Below, one piece after another: positions 7,565-16,303 of a DNA stretch of 64,000 nucleotides (its first letter is position 1; every line of letters begins with the position of its first letter). Source of the stretch: Mycobacterium sp. 852013-50091_SCH5140682 (GTDB taxonomy: Bacteria > Actinomycetota > Actinomycetes > Mycobacteriales > Mycobacteriaceae). The stretch is taken from NCBI RefSeq assembly GCF_001665685.1, contig NZ_LZTB01000063.1:27185-91184 (forward strand), given 5' to 3'. The position numbers and the translations under genes were made by a program. A model generated the notes under the pieces. It did not search any database, was not told the origin of the DNA, and worked only from the letters and a program-made list of their open reading frames with translations.

Positions 7565-9985
7565 ATGGAATATGACCCGCCACTGTCCGGCGTACGCATC
7601 CTCGATTTGTCGACCGGACCGATGACGGCCGTCGGTCGGCTGCTGGCCGACCTGGGCGCCGCTGTGATTCCGGTCGACCTGCGCGGGGTGACCGAACAGG
7701 CCACTGTCGGACCGCAGGTCGGCGGGGTGTCGCTCGGGACGGCCATCGACCGCCACGGCATGAGCCCGGTCGTCATCGACCCCGCCACACCCGAGGGGCA
7801 GCGCCGATGGGCGCAGCTGCTCACCGACGCCGACATCCTCGTCGAGGACACCCGACCGGGCTCGGCGGCCGAAACGGCGTTGGGTGTGTACCGGATCCAC
7901 GCCGAGCACCCGGCGTGCGTCATCCTGTCGCTCAGTGACTTCGGTCGCGACACCGATTTCAGCGGATGGCAAGCGAGCACCCCGGTGCTGCATGCCCTGA
8001 CCAGTGAGCTGTCGCGTTCGGGGATCCCGGGGCGAGAACCTCTTGTCCCGCCGGGTGATTGGTTGCCGTACCAGGTGGCGGCCGCGCAGGCCGCGGTGAT
8101 GGTCCTCAGCGTGTACCTGGACCGGTTGCGCACGGGCGAGGGCGATCTCATCGACTTCTCGATTCTCGACGGCGCCATGGCGGCCCTCGACCCGCCGTTC
8201 GGCACAGCAGGCACGGCCTCGGTCGGGGTGCCGATCAGTGCCCAACGCCGGGACTGGAACGCCGAACGCCAGCGCTATCCGATCGTCGCGTGCAAAGACG
8301 GTCACGTCCGGATCTGCCTGCTGGCCAAACGCCAGTGGCGCGGCATGTTCGAATGGATGGGCCGCCCAACCGAATTCGCCGATCCGCGGTTCGACAGCCT
8401 GCGGGAGCGGTTCGCCTCCCCCACGCTGCTCGCGGCCATCGAATCGTTCTGCGCCGACAAGACCCGGGCCGAGCTGGAGGTCGCAGGCCAGCGCCACGGT
8501 GTGCCGACCGCGGCGGTGCTGACCCTCGATGAGGCGCTGGCCACCGAACAGGTCCGAGAGCGCGGCTTCCTGCGCGACACCGAACTCGCCCCCGGAGTGG
8601 TGGCCCCGATTCCCATGGGTGTCACCGAGATCGACGGCGTGCGGGCCTGCGCGCTCAACGCACCGGCCGACCGTGCCGCACGGCCCGCGTCCGCCCCGGT
8701 GCTGTCCGGCAGGCCGCGGCGCGACGAGGGTCTGCCGCTGGAAGGGCTGCGGGTGCTGGACCTCGGGGTGATCGTCGTCGGCAGCGACACCGGCCGGCTG
8801 TTCGGTGACCTGGGCGCCGACGTCGTCAAGATCGAGAACTCGGCCTACCCGGACGGGCTGCGGGGCAACCTGCAGTACATGACACAGGGCTTCGCGGCCG
8901 GGCACCGCAACAAGCGCTCGATCGGGGTCGACCTGCGCTCGCAGCGCGGCCGCGAGCTGGCGCACCGGCTGGTGGCCCAAGCCGACGTGGTGCTGACGAA
9001 CTTCAAACCCGGGGTAGCCGAGACGCTCGGCATGGACCACGCGACGCTGCGCACCGTCAACCCGGGCATCGTGGTGGTCGACAGCTCGGCGTTCGGCCCG
9101 ACGGGACCGTGGGCGAAGCGGCTCGGCTACGGGCCCCTCGTGCGCGCGGCGGCCGGCTTCACCGCCGCGTGGGTGTATCCGGACGAACCCGACACCTTCT
9201 GCGACACCGTCACCGTCTACCCCGACCACGTCTGCGCCCGCATCGGCACGCTGGCCGCGCTGGCGCTGCTGCTCCGGCGCGAACGCACCGGCACCGGTGG
9301 CTCGGTGAGCGTCGCCCAGTCCGAGGTCATGCTCAGCCATCTGGGCGCCGACATCGCGGCCGACGTGCTCCAGCAGCGCGGGCACCGGCGTTCCGACCAG
9401 CCGCAGCACGATGCGCCGTGGGGCTTGTTCCCCGCCGCCGGCGCGGACACGTGGGTGGCGGTCACGGTGCGCGACGACGCCGACTGGGCGGCGCTGTGCG
9501 CGACCATCGAGCGTCCCGACCTGCACACCGACCCCGAGCTGGCCGACCGGGCCGGGCGCGACCGGCATCGCGGTCGGGTCGACGACGCGGTGCGGGCGTG
9601 GACCACCGGGCGGTGCCCGAAAGAGGCAATGCAGCGATTGCAGGCCGCCGGTGTCCCGGCAGGTGCCGTGCTGCACGCCGCCGATGTGCCGGAGTGGGAC
9701 TACTACGTTCAGCGCCGGGCGTTTCGCGAGGAACTCCATCCACACGGCGCCGAACCGTTCACCATGGAGAATGCGCAGATCCATGCCGCGCGGGTCGCCG
9801 ATCCCCCGCTCGGCCAGGCGCCGCTGCTGGGTGAGCAGACCCGCCAGATCGCGGCGGACTTGCTGGGCCTGTCGGATCCGCAGATCGACGACCTCCTCGC
9901 CGGAGGCGTACTGGAGATCGCCGTGGAGCGAGCACAGCGACGGGGAGATGGCAGCGTTGACGGGCCCGGCAGGTCGGTCTCGTAA
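7565..9985 (+). CDS. Double-domain CaiB/BaiF (family III) CoA-transferase
   Basis: 806 residues, about twice the length of one family III CoA-transferase, with two homologous halves: the first starts at LSGVRILDLSTGPM, the second near residue 395 at LEGLRVLDLGVIVVGSDTGRLFGDLGADVVK. The first half keeps the family-like LIDFSILDGAMA stretch; the corresponding place in the second half reads GSVSVAQSEVM, so the halves have diverged. Family III enzymes move CoA between acids through an aspartyl-CoA intermediate. Position directly after the two dehydrogenases suggests it activates the substrate of this pathway by transfer from another acyl-CoA. Confidence 0.85.
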   Translation: MEYDPPLSGVRILDLSTGPMTAVGRLLADLGAAVIPVDLRGVTEQATVGPQVGGVSLGTAIDRHGMSPVVIDPATPEGQRRWAQLLTDADILVEDTRPGSAAETALGVYRIHAEHPACVILSLSDFGRDTDFSGWQASTPVLHALTSELSRSGIPGREPLVPPGDWLPYQVAAAQAAVMVLSVYLDRLRTGEGDLIDFSILDGAMAALDPPFGTAGTASVGVPISAQRRDWNAERQRYPIVACKDGHVRICLLAKRQWRGMFEWMGRPTEFADPRFDSLRERFASPTLLAAIESFCADKTRAELEVAGQRHGVPTAAVLTLDEALATEQVRERGFLRDTELAPGVVAPIPMGVTEIDGVRACALNAPADRAARPASAPVLSGRPRRDEGLPLEGLRVLDLGVIVVGSDTGRLFGDLGADVVKIENSAYPDGLRGNLQYMTQGFAAGHRNKRSIGVDLRSQRGRELAHRLVAQADVVLTNFKPGVAETLGMDHATLRTVNPGIVVVDSSAFGPTGPWAKRLGYGPLVRAAAGFTAAWVYPDEPDTFCDTVTVYPDHVCARIGTLAALALLLRRERTGTGGSVSVAQSEVMLSHLGADIAADVLQQRGHRRSDQPQHDAPWGLFPAAGADTWVAVTVRDDADWAALCATIERPDLHTDPELADRAGRDRHRGRVDDAVRAWTTGRCPKEAMQRLQAAGVPAGAVLHAADVPEWDYYVQRRAFREELHPHGAEPFTMENAQIHAARVADPPLGQAPLLGEQTRQIAADLLGLSDPQIDDLLAGGVLEIAVERAQRRGDGSVDGPGRSVS

Positions 9986-10030
9986 GATTCGGGGCATCAC
10001 AGCACCAACGGATCGGCGGGCGTAGCGGCG

Positions 10031-10963
10031 ATGGAGATCGACTTCACCCGCCTGCGGTACTTCGTCGCGGTTGCCGAGGAACTGCATTTCAAACGCGCCG
10101 CCGACCGGCTGATGATCACCCCGCCGCCGCTGAGCAAGCAGATCAAACTGCTGGAGAAGGAACTCGGCGGCGACCTGTTCGAGCGCACCTACCACGAGGT
10201 GCGGCTGACGACGCTTGGCGCGCAACTGCTGGGCCCAGCCCGCGACATCCTGCGCCAGGTCGACGAACTCAAGGACACAGTCGAACGAATCACCAAGGGC
10301 ACCACGCCTATTCGCGTTGGAGCCACCGCGTATGCCCCGTCGGACTTCCTCGCGCAGGTGGAGGCCGCGGTCGCCCGGCAGCCCGAACCGACCGAGTTCA
10401 GCGTCCCGGGATCGGCCGCGGAGGTGACCGCGAAACTGGTATCCGGGCACATCGACCTCGGGCTGATCCATCTGCCGTCGGCTGACCGGCGGCTGCGGCA
10501 CAAGATCGTCGCCACCTACCAGGGGGCCGTAGCGGTACGTTTCGACGACCCCCTGGCCGGACAAGAGATGATCGGCATCGAGGCGTTGCGCGACCGTGAC
10601 GTGGTGATCGACTTCGCCCGGCCGAACCCGGTCGTGCTCGCCGGGCTGACCCGTCGGCTCAACGCCCGCGGCGTCACCCGCATCGTGCGCACCACGAGTC
10701 AACTCGGCGGGGAACTGGAGATGGCCACCCAGGTGTTCAACCGGCACCTGGTCGCCGTGGTCAGCTACGCTCCCGCGTCGGCGATCGGCAGGATATTCTC
10801 ACCGCCGGAGTTCGACCTCATCCCCATCGACGAAAGCACCTGGCCGCCAGCAGAAATCGCGCTGGCCTGGGTGCCCGACCGGGTCCGGCATCCCGCACAG
10901 ATCGAATCCCTGGTGGATCGGATCGCCGCAGCAGTGGCACCGGTGCGCCACGGCTTGGGATAA
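10031..10963 (+). CDS. LysR-family transcriptional regulator
   Basis: 310 residues. The N-terminal 60 residues form the typical winged helix (RLRYFVAVAEELHFKRAADRL, PPLSKQIKLLEKELG, LFERT), followed by a periplasmic-binding-like effector domain. It is co-directional with the dehydrogenase/CoA-transferase operon, 45 bases behind it, and is a plausible regulator of that operon and its divergent partner at 5105. The effector is unknown. Confidence 0.9.
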   Translation: MEIDFTRLRYFVAVAEELHFKRAADRLMITPPPLSKQIKLLEKELGGDLFERTYHEVRLTTLGAQLLGPARDILRQVDELKDTVERITKGTTPIRVGATAYAPSDFLAQVEAAVARQPEPTEFSVPGSAAEVTAKLVSGHIDLGLIHLPSADRRLRHKIVATYQGAVAVRFDDPLAGQEMIGIEALRDRDVVIDFARPNPVVLAGLTRRLNARGVTRIVRTTSQLGGELEMATQVFNRHLVAVVSYAPASAIGRIFSPPEFDLIPIDESTWPPAEIALAWVPDRVRHPAQIESLVDRIAAAVAPVRHGLG

Positions 10964-10970
10964 TCGGCCG

Positions 10971-11348
10971 ATGCAACAGGCATGCCCGTGCGGATCCGGT
11001 GAGGAGTACGGGCCATGCTGCGGCGCGCTGCACCACGGCGAACGCAGGGCCGCCACGGCGCTGGCACTGATGCGATCCCGCTTCAGCGCATTCGCCCTGA
11101 ACGACGCCGACTATCTGATGGCCACCTGGCATCCCGAGACCCGGCCGAAGCGATTGGACCTCGACGACGGCATCGTGTGGCGCAGGCTGCAGATCGTCGA
11201 CACCGACGCGGGCGGCACCGACGACGAGACCGGCGTGGTGGAATTCCGCGCCCAGTACGAACACGACGGTAAGCGACATATCCTGCACGAGCGCAGCCGG
11301 TTCGACCGGGACCGCAGCGGAGCATGGCGTTACATCGATGGCAAGTAA
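10971..11348 (+). CDS. YchJ-family protein with N-terminal SEC-C zinc motif
   Basis: 125 residues. The start CPCGSGEEYGPCC is the SEC-C metal-binding motif, followed by the NTF2-like YchJ domain (ALMRSRFSAFALNDADYLMATWHP). This small protein family (UPF0225) is widespread; its exact function is not established. It follows the LysR gene by seven bases and is probably co-transcribed with it. Confidence 0.88.
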   Translation: MQQACPCGSGEEYGPCCGALHHGERRAATALALMRSRFSAFALNDADYLMATWHPETRPKRLDLDDGIVWRRLQIVDTDAGGTDDETGVVEFRAQYEHDGKRHILHERSRFDRDRSGAWRYIDGK

Positions 11349-11374
11349 TCGAACAAGTAAGGGAGACAACGATC

Positions 11375-12391
11375 ATGCGCGGAGCGGTCATGTACGGCAA
11401 GGGCGACGTCCGGCTGGAGCAACTGCCTGAACCGACGATCGTCGAACCCACGGACGCGATCGTGCGCAACGCCGCCTCCTGCGTGTGCGGGTCGGACCTG
11501 TGGAACTATCGCGGCATCAACGAGACCCCGAAGCCAAGGCCCTTCGGCCATGAGTACTGCGGGGTCGTCGAGGCCGTCGGTGACGCTGTCACGACCGTCA
11601 AACCCGGCGACTTCGTGATCGGCTCGTTCTTCTCCTCCGACGGCACCTGCCCCAACTGCCGCAATGGTTTTCAGACCTACTGCCTGAACGCGAAACCGAT
11701 GATCGGCTGTCAGGCCGAGGCGGTGCGAGTGCCGTGGGCCGACGGCAGCCTCGTTGCCACCCCCGAGCAGCCGTCGGCCGACCTGATCCCCAGCCTGCTG
11801 GCGTCCTCCGACGTGATGGGCACCGGCTGGTTCGCCGCCGACGCCGCGCGGGTCGCGCCTGGCATGACCGTGGCAGTCGTCGGTGACGGCGCGGTCGGGT
11901 TGTGCGGGGTCATCGCGGCTAGGCAGCTGGGCGCGGAACGGGTGATCGCCATGAGCCGGCACGCACCGCGTCAACAGCTGGCCCTCGCGTTCGGCGCGAC
12001 CGACATCGTCGAGGAACGCGGTGAGGAGGGCGTGGCCAAGATCAAGGACATGACCGACGGTGTCGGGGCCGACGCCGTGCTGGAATGCGTCGGGACCGCC
12101 GACGCCATGGATCAGGCGATCGCGTCGGCCCGCCCGGGGGCCACCGTCGGCTTCGTCGGCGTGCCGCACGGGGTCACCATCGACGGCACCAAGCTGTTCC
12201 GCACGCAGGTCGGCGTCAACGGCGGCCTGGCCCCGGTGCGCCGGTTCCTGCCGCACCTGATCGACCTGGTGTTCGACGGGACCATCGACCCGGGCCGGGT
12301 GTTCGACACCGTGATGCCGCTCGACGACGTCGCCGAGGCCTATCGCGCCATGGACGAACGCCGCGCCATCAAGGTGCTGCTCCAGCCCTGA
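11375..12391 (+). CDS. Zinc-dependent alcohol dehydrogenase (MDR family)
   Basis: 338 residues from the ATG at 11375, preceded by AAGGGAGA; an in-frame upstream ATG inside ychJ is rejected. Catalytic-zinc residues are recognisable at CGSD (C38) and GHE (59-60). The structural-zinc loop shows only three cysteines (C92, C95, C103) instead of four. The nucleotide fold carries VVGDGAVGLCGV. It oxidises or reduces an alcohol/aldehyde with NAD(P). Substrate unknown. It ends one base before the convergent Pnkp gene with no visible terminator. Confidence 0.87.
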   Translation: MRGAVMYGKGDVRLEQLPEPTIVEPTDAIVRNAASCVCGSDLWNYRGINETPKPRPFGHEYCGVVEAVGDAVTTVKPGDFVIGSFFSSDGTCPNCRNGFQTYCLNAKPMIGCQAEAVRVPWADGSLVATPEQPSADLIPSLLASSDVMGTGWFAADAARVAPGMTVAVVGDGAVGLCGVIAARQLGAERVIAMSRHAPRQQLALAFGATDIVEERGEEGVAKIKDMTDGVGADAVLECVGTADAMDQAIASARPGATVGFVGVPHGVTIDGTKLFRTQVGVNGGLAPVRRFLPHLIDLVFDGTIDPGRVFDTVMPLDDVAEAYRAMDERRAIKVLLQP

Positions 12392-14887
12392 TCACAGCCT
12401 GGGGTCGACCGGGTCGGACTCCAGCGCCAGCACCGCGAAGACGCATTCGTGGATGCGCCACAACGGTTCTCGCGCCGCAACGCGGTCCAGTCCCTCGATG
12501 CCGACGGCGTACTCCCGCAATGCCAGCGACCGTTTGCGGTTCAGGTTGCGCTCCCGCAGCCGCGTGAGGTGCCTGTCCTCGGTGTAGTCGGGGCCGTAGA
12601 TGATGCGCAGGTACTCCCGCCCGCGCACCTTGATCCCGGGTTGCACCAGTCCTTTTCCGGCTCTCACCAGGTTTGCCGCCGGTTTGACCACCATGCCTTC
12701 CGCACCCGACCCGGTGAGTTCCTCCCACCACCGGACCGCCTGCGCCACCGAGGCGTCGTCACCGGTGTCCACGGTCAGCCGCCGCGTGGTGACGAACAGG
12801 TCCGGATCGGCTGCGACCAGCCGGTCGGCCAGCGCCAGGTGCCAGTCGTGCGGACGCCTCGCGAACGACTGGCCTTCGGCGGCCAGCAGCGCGAACGGTG
12901 CGACCGTGACTCCGGTCAGGCCACTGGTGGGCCGGCAGTAGCGGCGGTAGGCCGCACGGTAGCCGTCGGTGTTGGCGGCGCGTGACCTGGTGCGCGCCAA
13001 CAGTTCTGCCACGTCGACTCCCCGGTCGGCAGCCGCCGCGAGCCCCTGGCCTGCCGCTGCCAGCACTGCGTCGGCGGCCGCTCCGACCGGGGCGTACTGC
13101 CCGGTGACCAGGCCTGCAGCCTTGGCGGTCCACGGCATGATCTCGGTGTCCAACAGCAGCCAGTCGGTGTCGAGCTCATCGAACAGCGGGGTGGCCGCGG
13201 CCCGGACCCGGTCCAGGAACGCCTCGGTGAGGCCGGTGTCGAAGAACGCCCGCCCGGTGCGGGTGTGAACCACGCCGGGACCGTCGACGCCGAAACGCAC
13301 CTTGCCGGAGGCCCGGCACACCAGCACGACGGCGCGCGAGCCCATGTGCTTCTCCTGGCACATCACCTGCTCGACACCGGCGTTGCGGTAGGCGCGCAGC
13401 GCCTCGTCGGGGTGCTCGAGCAGACCGTCGCGGGAGCTGGTGTCCGGCGGGCTCATGGTGGGCGGCAGGTAGAGCAACCAGCGCGGGTCGACGGCGAAGC
13501 GACTCATCACCTCCAGCGCGGCCGCCGACTGTTCGGGATGCACGGTGATGCGCCCCAGCTGGCCCGTCTCGATCACCCGCCGCCCGGTCACGTCGGCCAG
13601 GGTCAGGACGGCGGCCTCGGTGATGGCGGGCTGCAACGGCTTCACCGGTTCGTACCAGGTGCGCTGGGCCGCAACGGAAACCACCTCGCGTTCCGGGTAG
13701 CGCAGCGCGCTGAGCCGGCCGCCGAACACGCACCCGGTGTCCAGACAGATGGTGTTGTTGACCCATTCGGCGACCGGCGTCGGGGTGTGTCCGTACACGA
13801 CGGTCGCCGAGCCGCGATAGTCGTCGGCCCACGGATAACGCACGGGCAGGCCGTATTCGTCGGTCTCGCCGGTGGTGTCGCCGTACAGCGCGAAGCTGCG
13901 CACCGCCCCGGAGGCCCGGCCGTGATAGTGCGCAGGCAGCCCCGCATGGGCGACCACCAGCTTGCCGCCGTCGAGCACGTAGTGGGCCACCAGGCGATCG
14001 CAGAACTCCCGCACCCTGTCCCGGAATTCGTCCGGTTGCGCGGCGAGCTGCTCCAGGGTCTCGGCAAGGCCGTGGCTCACCGTGACCTTGCGTCCACGCA
14101 ATGCGCGCAGCAGCTTCTGTTCGTGATTGCCACACACCGCCAACGCATTTCCGGCATCGACCATGTCCATCACCAGGGCCAGCACTCCCGGGGTGTCGGG
14201 ACCGCGATCCACGAGATCTCCGACGAACACCGCGCGCCGGCCGTCGGGATGGCGGGCCCCGCCGGGCCCGACGACGTAACCGAGCGTCGTGAGCAGCTCG
14301 GCAAGTTCCTCGCGGCAGCCGTGCACGTCACCGATGATGTCGAACGGCCCTGTCTCGCTGCGTTTGTCGTTGAGCAGCGGCTCGATGGTGATCTCGGCGG
14401 ACTCCACCGCATCGACCGAGGACAGCACGTGCACGCGCCGGAAGCCTTCTTTTTCGAGGTTGCGCAGGCTGCGGCGCAGTTCGTCGCGCTGACGGCGCAC
14501 CACCGCGTCGCCGAAGCTGCGGTCGGTGCGGGCCCGCGTCCGGTCGATACAGACCGACTCCGGTACGTCGAGCACGATCGCCACCGGTAGCACGTGGTGC
14601 GCGCGGGCCAGGTCGATGAGCGCCTTGCGCGGACTGCGCTGGGTGTTGGTGGCATCGACGACCGTCACCCGGCCCGCCTGCAGCCGCTTGCCTGCCACGT
14701 AGTGCAGCGCGTCGAAGGCCGCCGTCGATGCCGACTGGTCGTTCTCGTCGTCACACACCAAACCGCGGAAGGTGTCGCTGGACAGCACCTGGGTGGGCCG
14801 GAAGTGCTTGGCGGCGAACGTTGATTTGCCGGATCCGGACGCACCGACCAGCACCACCAGCGACATGTCGGGGATCGCGAGCCTCAT
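12392..14887 (-). CDS. pnkp: Polynucleotide kinase-phosphatase-ligase (bacterial RNA repair enzyme Pnkp)
   Basis: 831 residues from the ATG at 14887; a longer frame overlapping Hen1 is rejected. Three modules are visible. Residues 1-170 form a P-loop 5'-OH kinase (GASGSGKST at 15-23). Residues ~182-400 form a metallophosphoesterase 2',3'-phosphatase (GDVHG, VGDLVDRGP, GNHE, AHAGL, YGHTP). Residues ~440-831 form an adenylyltransferase/ligase with KHMG at 513-516, GAEGMVVKP at 728-736 and IKVRGREYL at 752-760. This is full-length bacterial Pnkp, which heals and seals cleaved RNA together with Hen1. Its start overlaps the hen1 stop by four bases, so the two are translationally coupled. Confidence 0.95.
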   Translation of the reverse strand: MRLAIPDMSLVVLVGASGSGKSTFAAKHFRPTQVLSSDTFRGLVCDDENDQSASTAAFDALHYVAGKRLQAGRVTVVDATNTQRSPRKALIDLARAHHVLPVAIVLDVPESVCIDRTRARTDRSFGDAVVRRQRDELRRSLRNLEKEGFRRVHVLSSVDAVESAEITIEPLLNDKRSETGPFDIIGDVHGCREELAELLTTLGYVVGPGGARHPDGRRAVFVGDLVDRGPDTPGVLALVMDMVDAGNALAVCGNHEQKLLRALRGRKVTVSHGLAETLEQLAAQPDEFRDRVREFCDRLVAHYVLDGGKLVVAHAGLPAHYHGRASGAVRSFALYGDTTGETDEYGLPVRYPWADDYRGSATVVYGHTPTPVAEWVNNTICLDTGCVFGGRLSALRYPEREVVSVAAQRTWYEPVKPLQPAITEAAVLTLADVTGRRVIETGQLGRITVHPEQSAAALEVMSRFAVDPRWLLYLPPTMSPPDTSSRDGLLEHPDEALRAYRNAGVEQVMCQEKHMGSRAVVLVCRASGKVRFGVDGPGVVHTRTGRAFFDTGLTEAFLDRVRAAATPLFDELDTDWLLLDTEIMPWTAKAAGLVTGQYAPVGAAADAVLAAAGQGLAAAADRGVDVAELLARTRSRAANTDGYRAAYRRYCRPTSGLTGVTVAPFALLAAEGQSFARRPHDWHLALADRLVAADPDLFVTTRRLTVDTGDDASVAQAVRWWEELTGSGAEGMVVKPAANLVRAGKGLVQPGIKVRGREYLRIIYGPDYTEDRHLTRLRERNLNRKRSLALREYAVGIEGLDRVAAREPLWRIHECVFAVLALESDPVDPRL

Positions 14888-16236
14888 GCCGTCACCTCGA
14901 ACACCGCGGCCTGCGTCGGCGGTCCCAGGTCCGGGTCCTGCGGCCCGATCGGTTCGAACCGCACGGTGTAGCCGTACCGGTCGGCCACCGCGGCAGCCCA
15001 GCGGCCGAACTCGGCGCGGTTCCACTCGAACCGGTGGTCGGGGTGCCGGAACTGCCCGGCGGGCAGCGAGTCGAACCGCACGTTGTACTCGGCGTTGGGG
15101 GTGGTGACGACGACCGCACGCGGCCGGGCGACTCCGAATACCGCGTAGTGCAGTGCGGGCAAGCGGTTTTCGTCGACATGCTCGATGACTTCCATCAGCA
15201 CTGCCGCGTCGTATCCGGCCAGGCTCGGGTCGGCATAGGTCAGCGCGGACTGCCGCAACGTGACCCGGTCCCTGACCCGGTCACCGGCGTGCTCGAAGGA
15301 CCGGGCTGCCGCATCGAGCGCGGCGGCGGACACATCGACGCCGAGGATGTCGGTGAACCGGGGGTGGGTCACCAATTCCCGCACCAAAGCCCCCGCCCCG
15401 CAGCCGAGATCGACGACGCGGGCGGCACCGAGATCGGTGAGCAGTTCGACGACGCGGCGACGGCGCTGCGCGGCAAGGGATTCCGATACCACCCGGGCAC
15501 CCTGATCTTCTGCGGGCGCGTCGTCGCACAGCCGCGCCAGTGCGGCATCGACATATTCGCGCCGGTGCCGCAGGTAGCGGCGACTGATGACCTCGCGCAA
15601 CGGGTGGGTGTCCAGCCAGCCCTCCCCGGCGCGCAGCAGCTTGTCGACCTCGGCTTCGCCGACCCAGTAGTGCTTGGCATCGTCGAGCACCGGCAGCAGC
15701 ACATAGAGATGGTTGAGCGCATCGGAGAGCCGCAGCGTCCCGGTCAGGCGCACGTCCGTGTACGGCGACTCACCCCACTCCGGAAACGCCGCGTCCAGCG
15801 GCTGTGTACGTGCCGCGACCTGCCAACCGAGAGGCGTGAAGAGGTCGCGCACCAGTGCGGCCCCGCCGGGCAGTGCGGGCATGCCGACCTCGAGCGGAAT
15901 GGCCGTGTCGGCCAGATCCTGCTTGGCGCTGACCCCCTTCATCGCGGACTTGAACACCGTGCCCATCGCCACGGCGAGCAACGATCCTGCTGCGTACGGC
16001 CGGTCGTTGACGTACTGGCCCAGGGAGAATGCGGTGTTGTGCTTGCCCCGAACGAGGTTGACCGGGTCGATGTCGCAGAACAGCGCCGCCGTGCACCGTG
16101 CGTCGGTGGCCTGCGGATAGAACACGTGCGCGACGCCGCCCGCAACCTCGAACTGCTGCGCCCGGTCGGGATGCTTGTGTAGCAGGTGGCCCAGATCGGT
16201 GGCAGGACGGTGGGTGGTCGACACGGTCAGGTACAC
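14884..16236 (-). CDS. hen1: Hen1, 3'-terminal RNA ribose 2'-O-methyltransferase
   Basis: 450 residues from a GTG start. The N-terminal ~240 residues match the bacterial Hen1 domain that stabilises and activates the Pnkp ligase; the C-terminal half is a SAM methyltransferase (VVDLGCGAGALVREL near 274-288). The metal-binding pattern of Hen1 enzymes is present: E349, E352, H353 (MEVIEHV) and a histidine in the RHPDHRFEW segment (H398 or H401). Hen1 methylates the 2'-OH at the broken RNA end before Pnkp seals it, protecting the junction from repeated ribotoxin cleavage. It is the first gene of the hen1-pnkp operon. Confidence 0.95.
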   Translation of the reverse strand: MYLTVSTTHRPATDLGHLLHKHPDRAQQFEVAGGVAHVFYPQATDARCTAALFCDIDPVNLVRGKHNTAFSLGQYVNDRPYAAGSLLAVAMGTVFKSAMKGVSAKQDLADTAIPLEVGMPALPGGAALVRDLFTPLGWQVAARTQPLDAAFPEWGESPYTDVRLTGTLRLSDALNHLYVLLPVLDDAKHYWVGEAEVDKLLRAGEGWLDTHPLREVISRRYLRHRREYVDAALARLCDDAPAEDQGARVVSESLAAQRRRRVVELLTDLGAARVVDLGCGAGALVRELVTHPRFTDILGVDVSAAALDAAARSFEHAGDRVRDRVTLRQSALTYADPSLAGYDAAVLMEVIEHVDENRLPALHYAVFGVARPRAVVVTTPNAEYNVRFDSLPAGQFRHPDHRFEWNRAEFGRWAAAVADRYGYTVRFEPIGPQDPDLGPPTQAAVFEVTA

Positions 16237-16303
16237 GGTTCGACAGTAAACGCGGCGCCCCGGCGCTTGTCGCTCGAATTTCAGACGAAGACCGACCTAC
16301 CAT
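16237..16303. promoter_or_regulatory. Divergent promoter region of hen1-pnkp and the LuxR regulator
   Basis: Only 67 bases separate hen1 and the large regulator gene, so the two promoters must be close to or overlapping each other. I see no clear dyad operator or sigma box. Confidence 0.3.

Noticed and set aside
7541..10747. A 1068-residue open frame on the minus strand opposite the CoA-transferase and LysR genes
   Set aside because: It is the antisense shadow of high-GC coding sequence: composition is rich in Gly/Arg/His/Val with no recognisable domain, and it covers four well-supported genes on the other strand.
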